64,000 nt of DNA, taken from contig JAGMWG010000003.1 in the NCBI GenBank assembly GCA_020744225.1, positions 2,418,001 through 2,482,000 on the forward strand, given 5' to 3'. The notes beneath the pieces are model-generated. The model was given only the letters and a program-made list of their open reading frames with translations. It was not told the origin of the DNA and did no database searches. The stretch is from Paraphoma chrysanthemicola. Taxonomy: Eukaryota; Ascomycota; Dothideomycetes; Pleosporales; Phaeosphaeriaceae. Shown piece after piece: positions 21,006 to 32,290 of the stretch (position 1 is its first letter; each line of letters opens with the position of its first letter). A program made the position numbers and the translations under genes.

Positions 21006-23274
21006 ACATTTCAGTAACTCGCGGACTAGGTACTGCACTCGAGATGGAGTTTACTTAGAAATTGCCGTTGACGGAATTGTGAGTACGAACCTGATAGATT
21101 CCAATGTGTTTATGCAAAATACCTCCGGCTAAGAACGTCTTGGAACAAGTCTGGCAATCCATGTGAGTATCTCAATCTTCGTTGGTGCATTGTGAACAGC
21201 GGGACTAGTAGACAGAGGAAACCGAAGAGGAGCCAAGCCAGATTGCATTATTAAGTCGGTAATCTCCCGGAATCAGCGAGAAGGGGGGGGGGCGGAAGTG
21301 TCATACTGTCATAAGAAGGCTTACCGCTTCAGTCGAAGCTCAACAGTGTCATTACACTGGGGAGCTTCACCATGATATCGCGTTGCGTCTGCACATACGA
21401 CGTCTTAAGATTTTGTGCATTGGATGTACCTGCTAACGGGAGGCCTCTAGCTGCTGCTGCTGCTGCGCAGCTCATTCGTTCATTCGCCTACTATTGAGAG
21501 CTACAAGCCTACTCACGAGCTACAAGTTGCAAGTACTATAGTGATGCTTCTTTAGACTCCGCTTAATTAGCAGCAGATTACTGTTAAAACACAACTAGCT
21601 TATATATCTAGCTACCTTGCTTCGGATATGGTCTCTCCTTGTGTACTTACAGCTTAACACAGTTTTAGGTAAGATACAAGAACTTTCTAGTAGATCTAAG
21701 GCTGGCTAGAGTAAGGCGATCGTGTATGCCTTCGGTAAATTGTAGTATTACAAGCTAAGTAGGAATAGTTTGTAGAAGCAATGGAGCTTAGGCAAAGCTT
21801 AGGGTTTAAGGTATCTATCCTGAGACTACCTGCGCTTCTAAGTTATGGTTGACGTTAAAGTAACAAAAAGTAACGAAGCCTCCCGCTACGCAGGGTGTCC
21901 GACCACACAGGGATGGACGTTACCTCATGCTTCTTGTTGTGGGCACACTGTCTCGACAATAATACTTTGTGCTGTGTCAAACCTGCGATGTGCTAAAGAT
22001 AGACCGGCCTTGATCGGGGCACCTTTCGAGTGGGCCATTTCATCTATATGAAAGCGTTAGCATCGCCTTCTCTAGGGCCCAAAACAGTTTCCTTACAATG
22101 AATTTGGTGCACCTGTGTTAATTCGTCGTCTAGATAGAAGGCATGTGCGCACGGCACGATTGCCACGTTGCCGCCTAATTTTCTGCCGAAAAGCATTGCA
22201 CACCAGGTTCTACATCACGGAGCGTTCCCTATCTATGCCCTCCAACAAGCTCCGAAAAGGGAACAGGAGAAGGACGAGACTTGTTGATCGAAAGTTATCT
22301 ACAGTAAAAGGAGTAGTTGCGCTTTCCACTTAGAAGAGAAACCCTTTAATCACATGTGCTTGTGGCCAATAGGAAACTGGCCTAGTTTGGACGTTCGCGT
22401 ATTTGGCTTAGTTGTATGATCGAAGAAGGGCCGCAGAAGTCCACCGGGTACTGTTACTCTATTCCAATATCACACGCTACTGTAGGATGGAAATGTTCTG
22501 CTCTCCGACTTTAATCGACGAAGACACCCACGGCCTCTCCGCACTAACATCCTACCCTCGACTGCTTCAGCCCGGCTGCACATTAAACATACGAATTCGT
22601 CCAGACCACTGCGTCTGCTCAATCGAGCCAAGACTTCCTCCGTCTCTTGCCTCTGCCTCGCCACTGCTGAGTCCGCTCACGACGTCGCTCGACGAGCCGG
22701 AGCCGCTGCAGCGTAAGAAGGAGCTGGGGTGCGACGCTTGTCAATGTTGTGAGTGTACATGTGAGTGCAACATGGCGACGACAAATGTGGTGAAGTGGCC
22801 GACGGTAAGGGAAGCGACGAGTTTGAGAAGGACGGGGAGAGAGAGGAGGACAAGTAGGAGTAAAATTACAGTGGATGTTGGGGGTGATGTTGGGAAGGTG
22901 GGAGGTGAAAAAGTAGTTTCTAGATTTAGAGAAGTTTTGTTTTGTATGCTTGGGTATCCCGAATTACTCGCCCCTTATTTTTCCTCAATTGCTCGCCTTT
23001 ATTAGTTGATTGGCACTGTATAATTTTGTTATTCAAATCTTGATTACATTAATATCATCCATGTGTGAAGCGAAATAAGATGCATTAGGTGTTGACAGAG
23101 AGTCGACCTCAGGGCGTTGCACCGCTACGTAACCATATTCGTTCTTTAGTGAAGAGAAAAGCATGATCGCGGGTTATACTACTAATTTCTACTATTTTAC
23201 ATACGGTTGAGCCTAGCACCTGCTGCTAGTTGTATTTAGCTTGTATTGATACTAGCTTCCGATACCTAAGACCT
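21006..23274. other. Long non-coding stretch with AT-rich part
   Basis: 21480-21850 is TA-rich and RIP-like. A G9-plus homopolymer lies near 21285 and a short CTG/CTGC run near 21450. A plus-strand frame at 22412-23005 contains a Cys-rich bit (C-D-A-C-Q-C-C-E-C-T-C-E-C) but no domain I know. No gene is supported. Confidence 0.4.
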
Positions 23275-25079
23275 CTAGAACTGCCTGGTCTTTGTTCTTC
23301 TCTCGAAGAGGTAGTCCAACTCCGCATAAGTCTTGTTTTTCGTCTCTGGTATTTCAAGCCAGGAGAGCAAGAAACCTAGGCAGCTGAAGGCAACAAAGAT
23401 GAAACCGACCTTTCCCCCAAGGTTTCCTGCGTCTGGATTGTACATATACGGCACTGTAAAGTTGAAGATCCAAGACACGAAAGCGTTGACAAAAAAGCCA
23501 AAACCTAGAGTTGTTGAGCGGAGCCGGACACTGGAAACCTCGGAAGCCACCACTGGGTAAACAGATTGAACACCTAAGCTGCCGCAAAAGCCAACTAAAA
23601 GAATAGCTATCCCAACAAATCTGCGCTCAATGTTAGTGCTATCCCGACTTCCCATCAAATTGGGGAAGCTTACCTAAGAGCAGCAGTATCATTTGGCCAG
23701 CATCCAGCCACACCCATTCCGATAAAGATAAACGATGCAGCTGCTATGCTTGTAAGGATAGCAACTCTTCGTCCCACTGTCGACATTGCAAACCAACTTA
23801 ACAGGGTGCAAAACATATTTACACCAACACCGATTTGGGATATCGTCAGAGATTGTACAGGAGTCATCCCAGAAACGATAAGGAAGTACGTGGAATTGGC
23901 AATCAGTGCGACTCCGACACACTGCTGCAGCGAATTGAGCAAGAGCACAATCCTGGTGCGGCGTAGGTTTGTCCCTTGGAAACACTCGCGATAGGATGCG
24001 GCATTGGCTGCGTTATTTTCTGCCATTTCATGCTCTGTAGTTTCTTTCAACACCTGAACCGCCTCTTGCGATTTAGACTTTCGACCATGTAACCTCCTAT
24101 ATGAGGCCTCTGCCTCCTCAATACGGTTCTTGGAGACCAAGTACGATGGACTTTCAGGAATGAGCAAGCCGCAAAGGATGGCGCAGCCAGAGAACGCCCA
24201 CTGGGACGCAAATGGAGTCGTAAATGCCGTGGAGTTCATTATCCCGACTCGTGCAAATATAAGAGAAACAGCAATCAGCTGGCCTAGAGTCTGGATTTAT
24301 TGTTAGCATGTGCTACTGGTAAGAACAGAGCAAGCCATCCAAATTGCAGCAAGGCACCCGGTCATACCTACCACAAAGAAATTGTATATCCCAAGTAAAA
24401 TCCCTCGGAGTTTGGTAGGGGAGATCTCAGACACGTAAGTTTGGCAAGTCACCATCAATGTTCCCATCCCAACTCCAATAATTATTTTAGAAAGGAGAAG
24501 GGTTGTTCGTCTGGCTTGCAACTCAGCGATCTGAGGGCTCAAGAATGACATGATTACGCCTATTTCTGAGTTAAACGCATGCTTCCTACATAACATCTGA
24601 CATTGCTCTTGGAGCTCACTTACTCAATGCAGAGACTATGCCTCCAATCATGAATGTCACCTTGCGTCCAAATCTATCCTGCAAATAGCCAGTAGAAAAT
24701 GCGCCGATCATGATGCCAACTGAGTTGAATGCGGTCCAGAGGCCTTGCCAGAGTGCAGGTAAGATGGGAATTCCATCATAACTTTCTCCAAAGTACATTC
24801 TGCCAAAATTAATAGCTATCCAAGCCGTCATGATATCTAACAAACAGGTGCTTACGTGAAAGCTGGTAGTGCAGTAATCGCAGATTGAACCAAGACATCG
24901 TATCCGAACATCAAGGACCCACAATTGGCGAGTAGAGCATATCCTATAACACGAGGATTGTTTTCCAGCAGAGTCCAGATTGACTCATCGGTGTCGGAAG
25001 GAGTGATTGGTAAATCGACATGTTCTACATGCTCGATATCCGCTTGGATGTTCTTGTCGGCGCCTGTTGTAGATTGCAT
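23275..25079 (-). CDS. MFS sugar transporter (alpha-glucoside/maltose permease-like)
   Basis: Five exons (24856-25079, 24624-24799, 24368-24565, 23674-24283, 23275-23620) join in phase to 517 residues, with GTAAGC, GTAAGT, GTATGA and GTAAGC donors. The start is the ATG at 25077-25079; an upstream in-frame start at 25100 is possible. Sugar-porter signatures are present: D-R-F-G-R-K after helix 2, P-E-S-P-S-Y-L-V at the end of the first half, and P-E-T-K-N-K-T-Y-A-E-L near the C-terminus. Twelve hydrophobic segments are plausible. It imports sugars by proton symport at the plasma membrane. Its neighbours to the right are a DUF1593 protein and a GH5 glycosidase, neither with a secretion signal, which suggests import of an oligosaccharide that is cleaved inside. 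The gene looks intact. Confidence 0.88.
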
Positions 25080-25996
25080 GGAGAAATGTAGGAGGAACAA
25101 AGTATAGTCTAGTAGGTCGAAAAATTATTGCTTGAATTGTATGCAGGCCGAGGATGCTGCTCTTGAATGAAAACGGAGTGTAGCTTCGAAGCCCGTTTGA
25201 GAATTTCCCCCTCTCTCCTCCCCGCAAATCTTTATCCCCACAAACTTCTTCTTCACGCCACCCCCCTCATTCGGGACTCCACATCGGACTAGGCCTAATG
25301 AGGAAATGGATTTGTAATACCTTAGTTTTTACCTAGCATTTTTTCATGCGGGGATAGCATGGCTGAAACTTGTCATTACGGGAATACGCTTTCCGGTTGG
25401 TTAACTCTGTGCAACGGAAATCTACTTTTGTATGAATGAAATATTGTCAAGCTTGGTGCCCAACAGTCACTCGTACTTACCCATGACTAAAATGCTCGTT
25501 AGCGTTCCCTAAATCCTTTGAAAGAGGTAGTGATAGGCTTTCCTTCTTTTCATGGCTAGACCCTGCTAATGTTTGGAGTTTGCTATACAATTCCAGAACT
25601 GTCTAGGAATCGGCTCTGGAAGCGTGCCACAAATTCTCGACATTCCTAGTGTCTTTAAACAAGAGTATAGTGTTCTGACCAAGTACATCGCATACGATAT
25701 GGGTGGAGGTATGTTTTAATTCTTTTTGTGATGGCTTCTTTGAGGTTTCGCTGTGCGACTTGCTGCGCAGCTGCCGAAGAGCCGAATCCGAACACTTTCA
25801 GTCACCAAGACGTGGTGCCTGTTGGTTATAGCTGTATTGTATTCAAAGCCTTTACAACTAATCACCAAATCTAAGAACAATTACAATCTGATTGTTTCAT
25901 TAACTCAATCTTATGGTTTATTTGCATTGTAAATCTAAATGCTAGTTTTTTTTTTGATATGTCGGGTGATGTGCACCATACCTGTGTCTAGTGGTG
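25080..25996. other. Gap between transporter and DUF1593 gene
   Basis: It carries the transporter promoter at the left and the DUF1593 3' end at the right. A T-run occurs near 25947. No gene recognised. Confidence 0.4.
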
Positions 25997-27493
25997 CTAA
26001 TGGCCCAAGGCATCCGTGATTGTTTCATGTACTTTATCTAATGCCCCTTGAGAGTGATAATTGGTTGCTTGCACGATAATGCGTTTGTATGTCGTGAGGC
26101 TTGGTGTTCCATTATCCTGAACTTGAAGAATGAAATGAAAAGCTTGACCCTTCTCAAGCGCCTCGCCCATGAGGATGTCTACTGCACATTTCTCGGGAGG
26201 TGGAAGTTTTGCTCGGACAATAGCTCCTTCAGGTCCTTGCTTGTTTATAGACTCGAATTCAACCTGTGGCACGTAAGGCCAATGGATATCTGAGTGTGCT
26301 ACTGTAGGCTCTTTGTAATGAAACCAAACGAACGATAGTTCATCATCATCAGGATCATAACTCTTCGAGGCATCGAGTATGATGCTGGTTCCTGCCTCAG
26401 CATCAATGCATAAGGGTTCCGGTCCGGGTGAACTTCCATTAACAATTACCACCGGCGCGTGGTTTGCATTGGACATTTCGTTGCTCAGAGTCCACTGCAT
26501 ACGTGCAGCAAAGTCATTTTGGTAGGCATCTCTCCAGCGCCAAATGGTGGCGTGGTTAGTCATGAATCTCTTCTCATTCTTACCGACGACCTCGTCCCGG
26601 GTGTCGGAGTAGTGCTTCGCCGCATTCCCTAGGTCAGTCAAGACGTATCGACCACCCCAACTACCCCAGTGCGGATTTTCTGGCGATCCTAGCCCATTCT
26701 GGATCAGGTACAGAAACGTCGGAGTGTCTCCTTCCATAATGAACTTGTAGTCCGGATACATCTGACCGAGAGGACCAATTTGAATATGCTCTTTAAGCCA
26801 CTCATTCGAGAGTTTTGTGCGGTCCGGCCCGCCCTCATCCATGGGAAAGAGAATATCCGCGGAGATTCCGGTCCAAGTCGCCATCCCATACTCCTTCCAC
26901 CCATGTATGGAGCAAATGTAGAAAACGTCAGGAAAGGTGACCCGAATCCATAGTCCCGTGTCATCTTGGTCACTGATGGCGTAAATGCGAAGTTTTGCAC
27001 GGAATTGGGACGCTTCGTGCTCGGAACGTGTTCGTTGGATGTGTTGAAGAGCCTGAGCAACCACATTGGTACCTCCCCAACAGAGAACCCACAGCGGGCG
27101 GTCACATGCGTCCAAGCGGTCGATAAGCAATGCTGCGCCCTCGCTCAAGGGAACATTTGGTGCCAAAGCCTCCTTCCCGTACAAAGCTGGGCCGCTCTTG
27201 ATGAGAGATAGCAGGTAGCTAGCACTGGGATATTGATTATCTGGATGGACGTGTGCGTTGAGATTGTCGACAACTTTTGCGTATGCTTCGATAATTTGCT
27301 GCATATCTTCCGGATGGACCGCCTTTCGCATCCAAGTCGAGGTACATGCAACCAGACCTTGCGTGTCAAATTCATTCCCGTACAGTAGGAATCTTACTAG
27401 TGATTCAGCATCATCGGGCTCATTCGATATGTCGGACACAACGAAAACCCGGTGTTTTTCCTTGCACACTCTCAGTCGAGTTTGATCCGTCAT
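25997..27493 (-). CDS. DUF1593 (Sde182-type, nucleoside-hydrolase-like) carbohydrate-binding protein
   Basis: A single uninterrupted exon of 498 residues starts at ATG 27491-27493. The N-terminal half begins V-F-V-V-S-D-I-S-N-E-P-D-D-A-E-S, the nucleoside-hydrolase-like Asp cluster of PF07632, and includes W-V-L-C-W-G-G-T-N-V-V-A and W-G-S-W-G-G-R-Y. The C-terminal part (residues about 365-490) has D-A-S-K-S-Y-D-P-D-D-D-E-L-S-F, an Ig/PKD-like beta domain that accompanies this family. No signal peptide is seen. The family is described as cellulose-binding in bacteria; the enzyme activity is not established, so a glycosidase role is inference. It lies between the sugar transporter and a divergent GH5 gene, about 970 bp from the latter. 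Confidence 0.85.
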   Translation of the reverse strand: MTDQTRLRVCKEKHRVFVVSDISNEPDDAESLVRFLLYGNEFDTQGLVACTSTWMRKAVHPEDMQQIIEAYAKVVDNLNAHVHPDNQYPSASYLLSLIKSGPALYGKEALAPNVPLSEGAALLIDRLDACDRPLWVLCWGGTNVVAQALQHIQRTRSEHEASQFRAKLRIYAISDQDDTGLWIRVTFPDVFYICSIHGWKEYGMATWTGISADILFPMDEGGPDRTKLSNEWLKEHIQIGPLGQMYPDYKFIMEGDTPTFLYLIQNGLGSPENPHWGSWGGRYVLTDLGNAAKHYSDTRDEVVGKNEKRFMTNHATIWRWRDAYQNDFAARMQWTLSNEMSNANHAPVVIVNGSSPGPEPLCIDAEAGTSIILDASKSYDPDDDELSFVWFHYKEPTVAHSDIHWPYVPQVEFESINKQGPEGAIVRAKLPPPEKCAVDILMGEALEKGQAFHFILQVQDNGTPSLTTYKRIIVQATNYHSQGALDKVHETITDALGH

Positions 27494-28460
27494 TGCAGGC
27501 GCCCTTTTGTGAACAGCAGAGCGTGGAGATACCTCTTGAAACTTGGTCCAGGACTATTTCGTCGGAAAAGTATCGCAAAAGCGCCCGAACAGCCGAGGCA
27601 GTGCAATAAGGAGGTGTTGAACAGACTGGCAGCCGCTGCTATGGTGGCGAATTAATTATGTCGTCAAATCTGCCGACATGCGCCCCGGCTGCCAGGCCGC
27701 AAGGTCGCACAGACCCGACCGGACAGGGATGCTGGTCGCTCTTCTTACCTCCCAAGCTATAGCGCCTCCCAAGCCACTTCACCACACCTGAATGTTTCGT
27801 AAATTAGCAACAACTTTTTTCTGCCAGAACTATTGATTCTGCTACTGCTGCAAGAGAGTTCCGGCGCAAATTGTAGAGAATTCAGTTTGTCAAATTGGTC
27901 ATCACGATATAATCTCTGAGTTAGTTCTTGAGGCATTAGAAAGAAAAATTTATTCGTTATCATGCTTAGCGATGGGTAAGTGGCCCTTCCAATGTATTGG
28001 GACAAATCAGCGTTCGGCTTATAGTACATGGCTTCATTGTTATTGTGCCAAGAACGCTAACGTGAAGAGCTACCAAAACAGACCGCCAGTCTAGGACTAA
28101 AGTGGGAAACATAATGACATGTCCCCACATTCCGTAATTATTGCACGTGCGTTGACCTCGGACAAAACAACGCCAAGAAGACGATCATTCCGCGCCCTCC
28201 TCATTCCGCGCCCTCCTTATTCCGCGCCCTTCTCATTCCGCGTCTCTCCACGTCCCGAAAGCGCCCTTTGCGCTCTGAGCCTGAGCTTAATGTAGGCTGA
28301 AATTGGAGTAGGCCGAAGTTGTGCCCGACGTGAGGTTAGGTGGCTTGTCCATATCAAAAATATCCATCTGTCTTAGGTCATAGGAAAGAAGCACTCACAC
28401 TTAGGATACTCTGAAAAACGAATACAGTCCGCCCGGTGTGATCAAAGATTGCTAGCAACC
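27494..28460. promoter_or_regulatory. Divergent intergenic region DUF1593 / GH5
   Basis: The two genes are transcribed away from this 967-bp gap, so it should contain both promoters. It includes the second copy of the C-rich dispersed repeat (28187-28281). A minus-strand frame at 27757-28029 has no motif. Confidence 0.4.
28187..28281 (+). repeat. Copy 2 of the C-rich dispersed repeat, internally expanded
   Basis: It contains four near-identical units of cattccgcgccctcct (the third and fourth altered), then the same cccgaaagcgccct...ctctgag tail as the copy at 17993-18056. It ends 179 bp before the GH5 start codon. Confidence 0.75.
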
Positions 28461-29582
28461 ATGACGACAAATCCATTCCCTCCGAATGCCGAGTACTTGA
28501 ACTGGAGGACATTCCAAGCAAATGGAGTGAACCTGGGCAGCTGGTTCTGTCTCGAGACGTTCATGGTCCCAAATTTCTTCAGCCAATACGGTAACGGCGC
28601 ACCTGATGAATGGACGGTCTGCAAAAATCTCGGACAAATGGTCGCCGGAAAGATTCTCGATACACACTACCAAACCTTCTTTACGAAAGATCACATCGAT
28701 ATTCTAGCAGCTCAGAACATCAACATCCTGCGCATACCGTTTGTGTATGCTGCGTGGATCGATGTCCCCAATTCTCCGCATTACCGAGGTCCGCAAGTAG
28801 AAATCATGGAACAGTTGGCAACTTATGCTATAGAGGAATATGGTATGCATATTGTGCTCGATCTACATGCGCTTCCCGGAGGAGTTAATTGGCTTGAGAT
28901 CGGCGAAGCACATGGACACGGCGGGTGGTTCTACAGCGAAGAAAATCTCGAACTGTCTTACAAGGCGGTCGATGCTATCCTTCAGTACATTCAACATTCG
29001 TCAGGACATCCAGAGTCTTATACCATCTCGCCGGTAAATGAGGCAGTTGACAGTAAAGATCTTCGAACGTTTGGGACCCCGTATGCGCTCTCAGACAAGG
29101 CTGCGGACTGGCTCTTGAAATACATCCTCGGCGTCGTTGAGCGGGTGGTTTTCGTCAATTCTAGGATTCCAATAATGGTTCAGGACTCTTTCAAAGGCGA
29201 GGCATTCTGGGCGTCACGATTACCAGAATCCGCAAATATTGTGATAGATGTTCACATATACTATTTCATCGGACGGAAATGCGATTCCAACACGGTGATC
29301 CCCATCATAATCCAGGACGCTATAGGTGCGCAAAAGACAAATAAATTTCCTGTAGTAGTCGGAGAGTGGTCTATAGAAACAGAGGTCAACAATCGACTAG
29401 ATAAGCGCAGGGAGCTGTTCGAAACTGGAAGGAAGGCTTTCAATCAGCATACACAAGGCAATATCTACTGGTCAGGAAGGGTTGATAGCGATGCAAAAGT
29501 GGACGGTGAAGGCACAAAGCGAGACTACTGGAGTTTCTTGGATATGATCAAGGATGGCGTAGTAACGCCACTAAGAGGCTAG
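28461..29582 (+). CDS. GH5-type glycoside hydrolase, no secretion signal
   Basis: A single exon of 373 residues; the start at ATG 28461 was chosen over an upstream TTG. The sequence begins M-T-T-N-P-F-P-P with no hydrophobic leader, unlike secreted exo-glucanases. Family marks are G-V-N-L-G-S-W-F near the start, N-I-L-R-I-P-F on strand 2, I-V-L-D-L-H-A-L-P-G-G on strand 3, the acid/base E194 in S-P-V-N-E-A, and the nucleophile E302 in V-V-V-G-E-W-S. Members near exo-beta-1,3-glucanases cleave beta-glucans or related glycosides. The missing signal and the neighbouring sugar transporter suggest a cytosolic enzyme acting on an imported oligosaccharide or glycoside. It appears intact. Confidence 0.88.
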   Translation: MTTNPFPPNAEYLNWRTFQANGVNLGSWFCLETFMVPNFFSQYGNGAPDEWTVCKNLGQMVAGKILDTHYQTFFTKDHIDILAAQNINILRIPFVYAAWIDVPNSPHYRGPQVEIMEQLATYAIEEYGMHIVLDLHALPGGVNWLEIGEAHGHGGWFYSEENLELSYKAVDAILQYIQHSSGHPESYTISPVNEAVDSKDLRTFGTPYALSDKAADWLLKYILGVVERVVFVNSRIPIMVQDSFKGEAFWASRLPESANIVIDVHIYYFIGRKCDSNTVIPIIIQDAIGAQKTNKFPVVVGEWSIETEVNNRLDKRRELFETGRKAFNQHTQGNIYWSGRVDSDAKVDGEGTKRDYWSFLDMIKDGVVTPLRG

Positions 29583-29719
29583 TCAAAAAGTTAGCAGATA
29601 ATCTAACTTCACTCAATTCAGCAAACGAAGCTGTGGTGCTCCGCTGCTCATCAGTTGCTCGCAAACAACAACGTACAACAAAGAACAATTAACGTGACGG
29701 CCTAATGCTAACACGAGCA

Positions 29720-29929
29720 TCACATCGCTAACGTCTTGCCACTCCACGACGCCGTCTTCTCACGCTTCTTTATCTTATCATAGCAAGTCAGCCCAAAGAA
29801 GCCTGCAGAGGTAAACATTGTCGACGACACTGCGGCGGTCGAACTCGGCGCTGTCGTTACCGTCGAAGTCTTCGCCTTGTGGTGTTTTGTCTTATCATAG
29901 CAGATCAGGCCGAACCAGCCTTCATGTGT
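29720..29929 (-). pseudogene. Fragment with a twice-repeated F-G-L-x-C-Y-D-K peptide
   Basis: A 69-codon frame with no start codon, bounded upstream by TGA 29930-29932, contains G-W-F-G-L-I-C-Y-D-K-T-K and, 40 residues on, G-F-F-G-L-T-C-Y-D-K-I-K. A Ser/Thr/Ala linker joins them. The two DNA copies share cttatcatagcaag/cttatcatagcaga. I do not recognise the family. It looks like the 3' end of a gene whose upstream part was lost in AT-rich sequence. Confidence 0.4.
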
Positions 29930-29979
29930 TCACGATGACAACGACGCGGTTCTAATTGGCGTGACTATGTGCACTCTAA

Positions 29980-30964
29980 TTCGACTGTGCGGCATCTTGC
30001 AGGAAGCGTAGAGCACGCGGAGAATATTAAGTTAGTAGAGTTGTGAAACTAAATAATAGGTTGTCCGTGATGATAGGCTGCTAAAGCAATCTTTAAGAAT
30101 GAGAATTCTATTACAACAGCAAGAGTAGAACAGCCTATAGCCTTAATAGTCTGTACATGCCTACCTAGAATTGAATGCACGAGTTTAGCTAGGCGAGTAA
30201 ATATACACTAAATTTGTTAAAGTTTTCTCTAGGTTAGCTGTATATTACTAAATTGTCTTAAAAGAGAGTGAAAAGCTAGCTCTATCGCCTACTAAACGTA
30301 GTTAGAAGTAATAGTTTAAGAAAGATGTTACAGTGCTAGCGTAGTAGGTAGCGCAAAGTTCCTAAAGACGTGTGCTGTAAGATTTGCGCGTACGTGTTCT
30401 ATTAAAGTAAGTTTCTTAGGTAGCTTATATACTCTAAGACAGTAATGTGTAGCGCTAATTACGCTTCGCATAGTCTAGTGTCTAATAAATACTGTAGTTA
30501 CTTACGTACACTACTCTCTTCTAGGTCTAAACTTAAAAATAGTAAGTCGTAGCACATAGTAGTTGTAGAAATACCTAGAACGTAGCGCTAATGTTTGTGC
30601 CTACTATTTTTAGATATTGCTAAGGTAGAGTTAAGTGTAAACTAAAGACATTATGCGCGTAATATAAATAACGCGTTAGATTGCCTAACTCTAGTCTCTA
30701 GATAGAAGTAAGTTAGTAAGTTAATAGAGTAGTTTATAGTCTACTAAACCTCGTATAAGTACTTAATACTATTTCTTAGTTATATTAGCTTAAGAGGTAA
30801 ACTAGTAGTATTTTAGTAGTTAAGATGCATTTAATTTTATTAAAATAGCTTTTAGACTAGTTAGATTCTAGAGCTAAGAGTAAGATACATTATTAAAACG
30901 AGTATAATTAGATTGTGTGTATTTAAACCTTAAATAAACAATATTTTTATTAATTTATTATTAA
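29980..30964. other. AT-rich RIP-like tract of unknown origin
   Basis: The composition and TA-rich words are the same as in the mutated dehydrogenase copy that follows, so the duplicated segment that was mutated may have extended this far. I could not align it to any other part of the window. Confidence 0.5.
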
Positions 30965-32290
30965 TATAGAACGTTTAAAGCTCTAGTAATACTCTTCTTC
31001 TTTTTACACGTAACTTAGCTTATAATTAATAATCTGCACTTTAACTATATTCTCTTCTCTTACTAGTTCTTTTACTACTATCTTTATTACTTTAACTACT
31101 CTCTCTAGCTTAAACTTATGCATTACTAACTAGTTAAGCTTTACTATATTAATTAGCCTACTTCTAAGTACTATAAGTTCTATACTCTATGTTCTATAAT
31201 ACTTATTAATAAACTATAGCTATACTTTTACTAGTAAAAGATATATAAATAGAAGACTATTTACTAATAGCCTAGAAGATATACTAATAAAGTTAATTCT
31301 CTTACTATGCTGTACTGTATACGTAGCTATTACAATTACTAACTCTACGCCTATATACTCTAATATAAGCTTAAGTATTTTATACTTCTACTTTACATTC
31401 TTACTATTAGTAAACAGCTTCTATACTATATCTACTAACTCTCTAGCTATTTTACTAATATCTACTTAGTACGTTAGATAGTACAGCTTAAAAGCCTTTA
31501 TAAACTTAAGCTACTCTATATCTATATCTGTAATAATAATTAGATATACGCTTAATATATACGTAATTACTATAGTAAGTAAGCTAATTAGGCCTGCGCT
31601 AAAGATAGCTATAAGCGTTCTAACGTTAATAAGCGTAACGCGTAGAGTATACATAGCTACAGAAAGTAGCTCTAGTAGCGCAAACGTTTAATATATTACT
31701 AAGACTAGTAGCTTATAAACAAAACGCGCAGTATAAACTTTAAAGCGTTAAATACTACTATAGTACAGATACATACTAGTAAAAGCAACGTCGTCGCATA
31801 GATTATAGCGCCTCTAGATGTAGAGAAAATATTGTCTATATAGTACGCTAGGCTTAACTGCTACGCAATCGCCTGTCTAGCGAGTTAGATTTAAGTTTTG
31901 TAGCATCTTTGGCAGTATAGCATGTTACACTTACTAACTGCTAAGCCTGTAACGCTAGAGCCTAGCTTAGCAATGTCTCTTAAGGCTTTGTAGCCTAGAA
32001 TATAATCTCTATCTACAGTAAGATCTCTAATGCGACTATAGTGCTAGAAGTGTATATCTGATCTGCAAATGCCTGTTGTCTAGACGTAGAGCAGGACTCC
32101 TCCCGCACTCAGCTCGTTAACAGGAGCTTCTTCTATTCTGATGTTGTAGTCCGCCGTGACTACGAGGGACAGGTTTTTCATTGCTGCCAGACTGGTTGCA
32201 AAGGCCATAGTAGAGGGCTTTTGGCGGTGATGCTGCGAAGATAGAAAGGGAGGACGAGGAACGAGACCAGCAAGACAAATGCGCCGTTGA
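30965..32290 (-). pseudogene. RIP-mutated copy of the L-arabinitol/sorbitol dehydrogenase gene
   Basis: Read on the minus strand, this tract aligns from end to end with the intact gene at 56909-58122: upstream leader, start codon (32206-32208 versus 56909), the intron region, and the stop (31014-31016 versus 58120-58122). In a 60-base sample (31526-31585 against 57541-57600) I count 24 differences, all C-to-T or G-to-A. The first 42 codons are still open, until TAG at 32080-32082 replaces a CGG codon. This 5' part (about 32085-32290) is hardly RIP-mutated but does show transversions, so the copy comes from a diverged relative rather than a fresh duplicate. The copy cannot encode an enzyme. 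Confidence 0.9.

Noticed and set aside
22412..23005. Cys-rich plus-strand frame as a small secreted or metal-binding protein
   Set aside because: No signal peptide, no known motif, and the start is an alternative codon-free chance frame; not enough support.
30965..32290. Decayed retrotransposon as the origin of the AT-rich tract
   Set aside because: Collinear alignment with the dehydrogenase gene explains the tract better; no retrotransposon motif was found in it.
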